A DNA stretch of 36,579 nucleotides, taken from positions 1 to 36,579 of the forward strand of contig SLNJ01000048.1 in the NCBI GenBank assembly GCA_007133065.1, given 5' to 3'. The notes beneath the pieces are model-generated. The model had not been told where the DNA came from and did not search any database. It worked only from the letters and a program-made list of their open reading frames with translations. Positions 35,874 to 36,579 of this stretch are shown here, one piece after another. Each line of letters opens with the position of its first letter. The stretch's first letter is position 1. The stretch comes from Opitutales bacterium. Lineage in GTDB: Bacteria; Verrucomicrobiota; Verrucomicrobiia; Opitutales; Oceanipulchritudinaceae. The translations under genes were made by a program, and so were the position numbers.

Positions 35874-36125
35874 TCAAGAAACTGCGTGGAGAATGCCATC
35901 CGTCCCAGCGCCTTGGGAAAACGAAACTGGCTCTTCATCGGCCACCCGGCGGCGGGAGATCGCCCGGCGATCATTTACTCGATCCTGATCTCCTGCCAGC
36001 GCTTCGGCCACAATCCGCTCGATTATATCAAGGACGTGCTGCACCGCCTGGCCCGAGAGCCGGACCGATGCAACCCGCGCGATCCCGCCTCACTGACACC
36101 GAAGAACTGGCATCCCTCCGCCTGA
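35874..36125 (+). pseudogene. IS66-family transposase, C-terminal fragment
   Basis: The frame gives VENAIRPSALGKRNWLFIGH, continuing into ILISCQRFGHNPLDYIKDVL and ending in LTPKNWHPSA, a complete IS66 transposase C-terminus including the conserved V-E-N-A-I-R-P-x-A-L-G-R/K-K/R-N-W-L-F block and the terminal WxP segment. A stop at 35871-35873 cuts off the frame, and no upstream DDE domain remains. It is thus a 5'-truncated relic, about 80 codons. I see no convincing terminal inverted repeat next to it. Confidence 0.85.
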
Positions 36126-36179
36126 GACGGATACCCTCAGTGTGGCCGCTGAGTCATCCACTCCGCCTGCAAAGCTCGC

Positions 36180-36523
36180 TCGTGACGAGGGTGGGGTTTG
36201 AGTCAGATACGATTGATCCGTGCGCCGGTCGCCACGAAGAGAGCTACTGCTTCAAGGGAGCGCATTTCACCGCCCGGTTCTGCGCCGGGGGACAACGGTT
36301 TGCGGAATCCGGAACGTGGTCGTTTGCTGAAGGCGATTCAACTCGGGGATCCGCCGATTCGAGTGGGAGCGACCAGTGCCTTCCGCCCTACTGGACCGAC
36401 GGTACCTGGCATGAGACCGTTGCGTTTATCGACATGGCGCGTGGAACGGGTGAACCGAAACCGGATCTCGAGGACGCCGTCGAGTCGCTCCGCGCGGCCA
36501 TCGCGCTGCAGAACGCGCAGTGA
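36180..36523 (+). pseudogene. Possible Gfo/Idh/MocA-family oxidoreductase C-terminal remnant
   Basis: The last 40 residues of this frame (PPYWTDGTWHETVAFIDMAR, then EPKPDLEDAVESLRAAIALQ) resemble the end of Gfo/Idh/MocA dehydrogenases, where a final helix after 'xxxF/W-x-D/E-x-x-R-x-G-x-x-P' carries the E-D-A/G-x-x-S/A-L pattern. The beginning of the frame runs back into the IS66 fragment in another register and shows no Rossmann motif, and a second frame also carries protein-like segments, so a frameshift is possible. I call it a remnant with low confidence. Confidence 0.35.
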
Positions 36524-36553
36524 GCTTGGTTGAGAGTCCTGGTTTGCCCGCCG

Positions 36554-36574
36554 CCCCCCCTCTCGGGGGGGGGG
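36554..36574. other. C-run/G-run at the right edge
   Basis: Seven C are followed by tctc and then ten G, five bases before the end of the window. It could pair as a short hairpin. Long homopolymer runs at a sequence end also often mark assembly trouble, so this base composition should be trusted less than the rest. Confidence 0.6.
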
Positions 36575-36579
36575 ACGGT

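Overview
The window looks like a piece of chromosome from a GC-rich bacterium, most likely a Verrucomicrobiota member near Opitutae. This placement rests on protein style and gene order (uxs-secA-lnt-mfd-parvulin on one strand, a REP-associated transposase, a sulfatase, M14 peptidase, ThuA/Gfo-Idh genes, and few Shine-Dalgarno motifs). It is an inference, not a database result. Most of the window is ordinary core genome; the accessory or decayed material lies at the two ends.

Left end (1-900): the start of a REP-associated tyrosine transposase runs off the left edge, followed by a REP-like palindrome and a gene-free, apparently decayed stretch. Next come tRNA-Ser(CGA) and a 96-bp perfect direct repeat built partly from tRNA-Ser fragments. 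Positions 893-7661 hold mostly independent genes: a dual-specificity phosphatase, an M14 carboxypeptidase, an SGNH hydrolase, a DUF4405 membrane protein, a UMF1-type MFS transporter, the ribosome-rescue factor ArfB and a secreted protein of unknown function.

Middle (7825-25193): tRNA-Cys, an orphan ParA overlapping rnc, convergent radC, a Gfo/Idh/MocA oxidoreductase with a ThuA-like partner, and a RidA-family protein. A long minus-strand run follows, in transcription order: UDP-glucuronate decarboxylase, secA, lnt, mfd, parvulin foldase. These combine sugar-nucleotide synthesis, export, lipoprotein maturation, transcription-coupled repair and periplasmic folding. Upstream of it, also on the minus strand, are tgt and a small coiled-coil/HTH protein that ends in a strong hairpin terminator.

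Right (25353-36579): a plus-strand set (trpG/pabA, nrdR, an unknown gene whose start lies in a 21-bp perfect hairpin, and a HIT protein). A minus-strand set follows (nnrDE and dprA translationally coupled, then two paralogous small lipoproteins). Next are lysA with a large PLP enzyme of the cystathionine gamma-synthase type, a sulfatase, and a right end of gene remnants including an IS66 transposase C-terminus and a possible oxidoreductase tail.

I did not find a CRISPR array, prophage, defence island or biosynthetic cluster, and nothing I can call a new multi-gene system. The observations most worth checking are a tRNA-guanine transglycosylase missing two zinc cysteines, the tRNA-Ser-derived repeats, the start-codon hairpin at 26421-26474, the coiled-coil/HTH protein, and the N-terminally extended PLP enzyme beside lysA.
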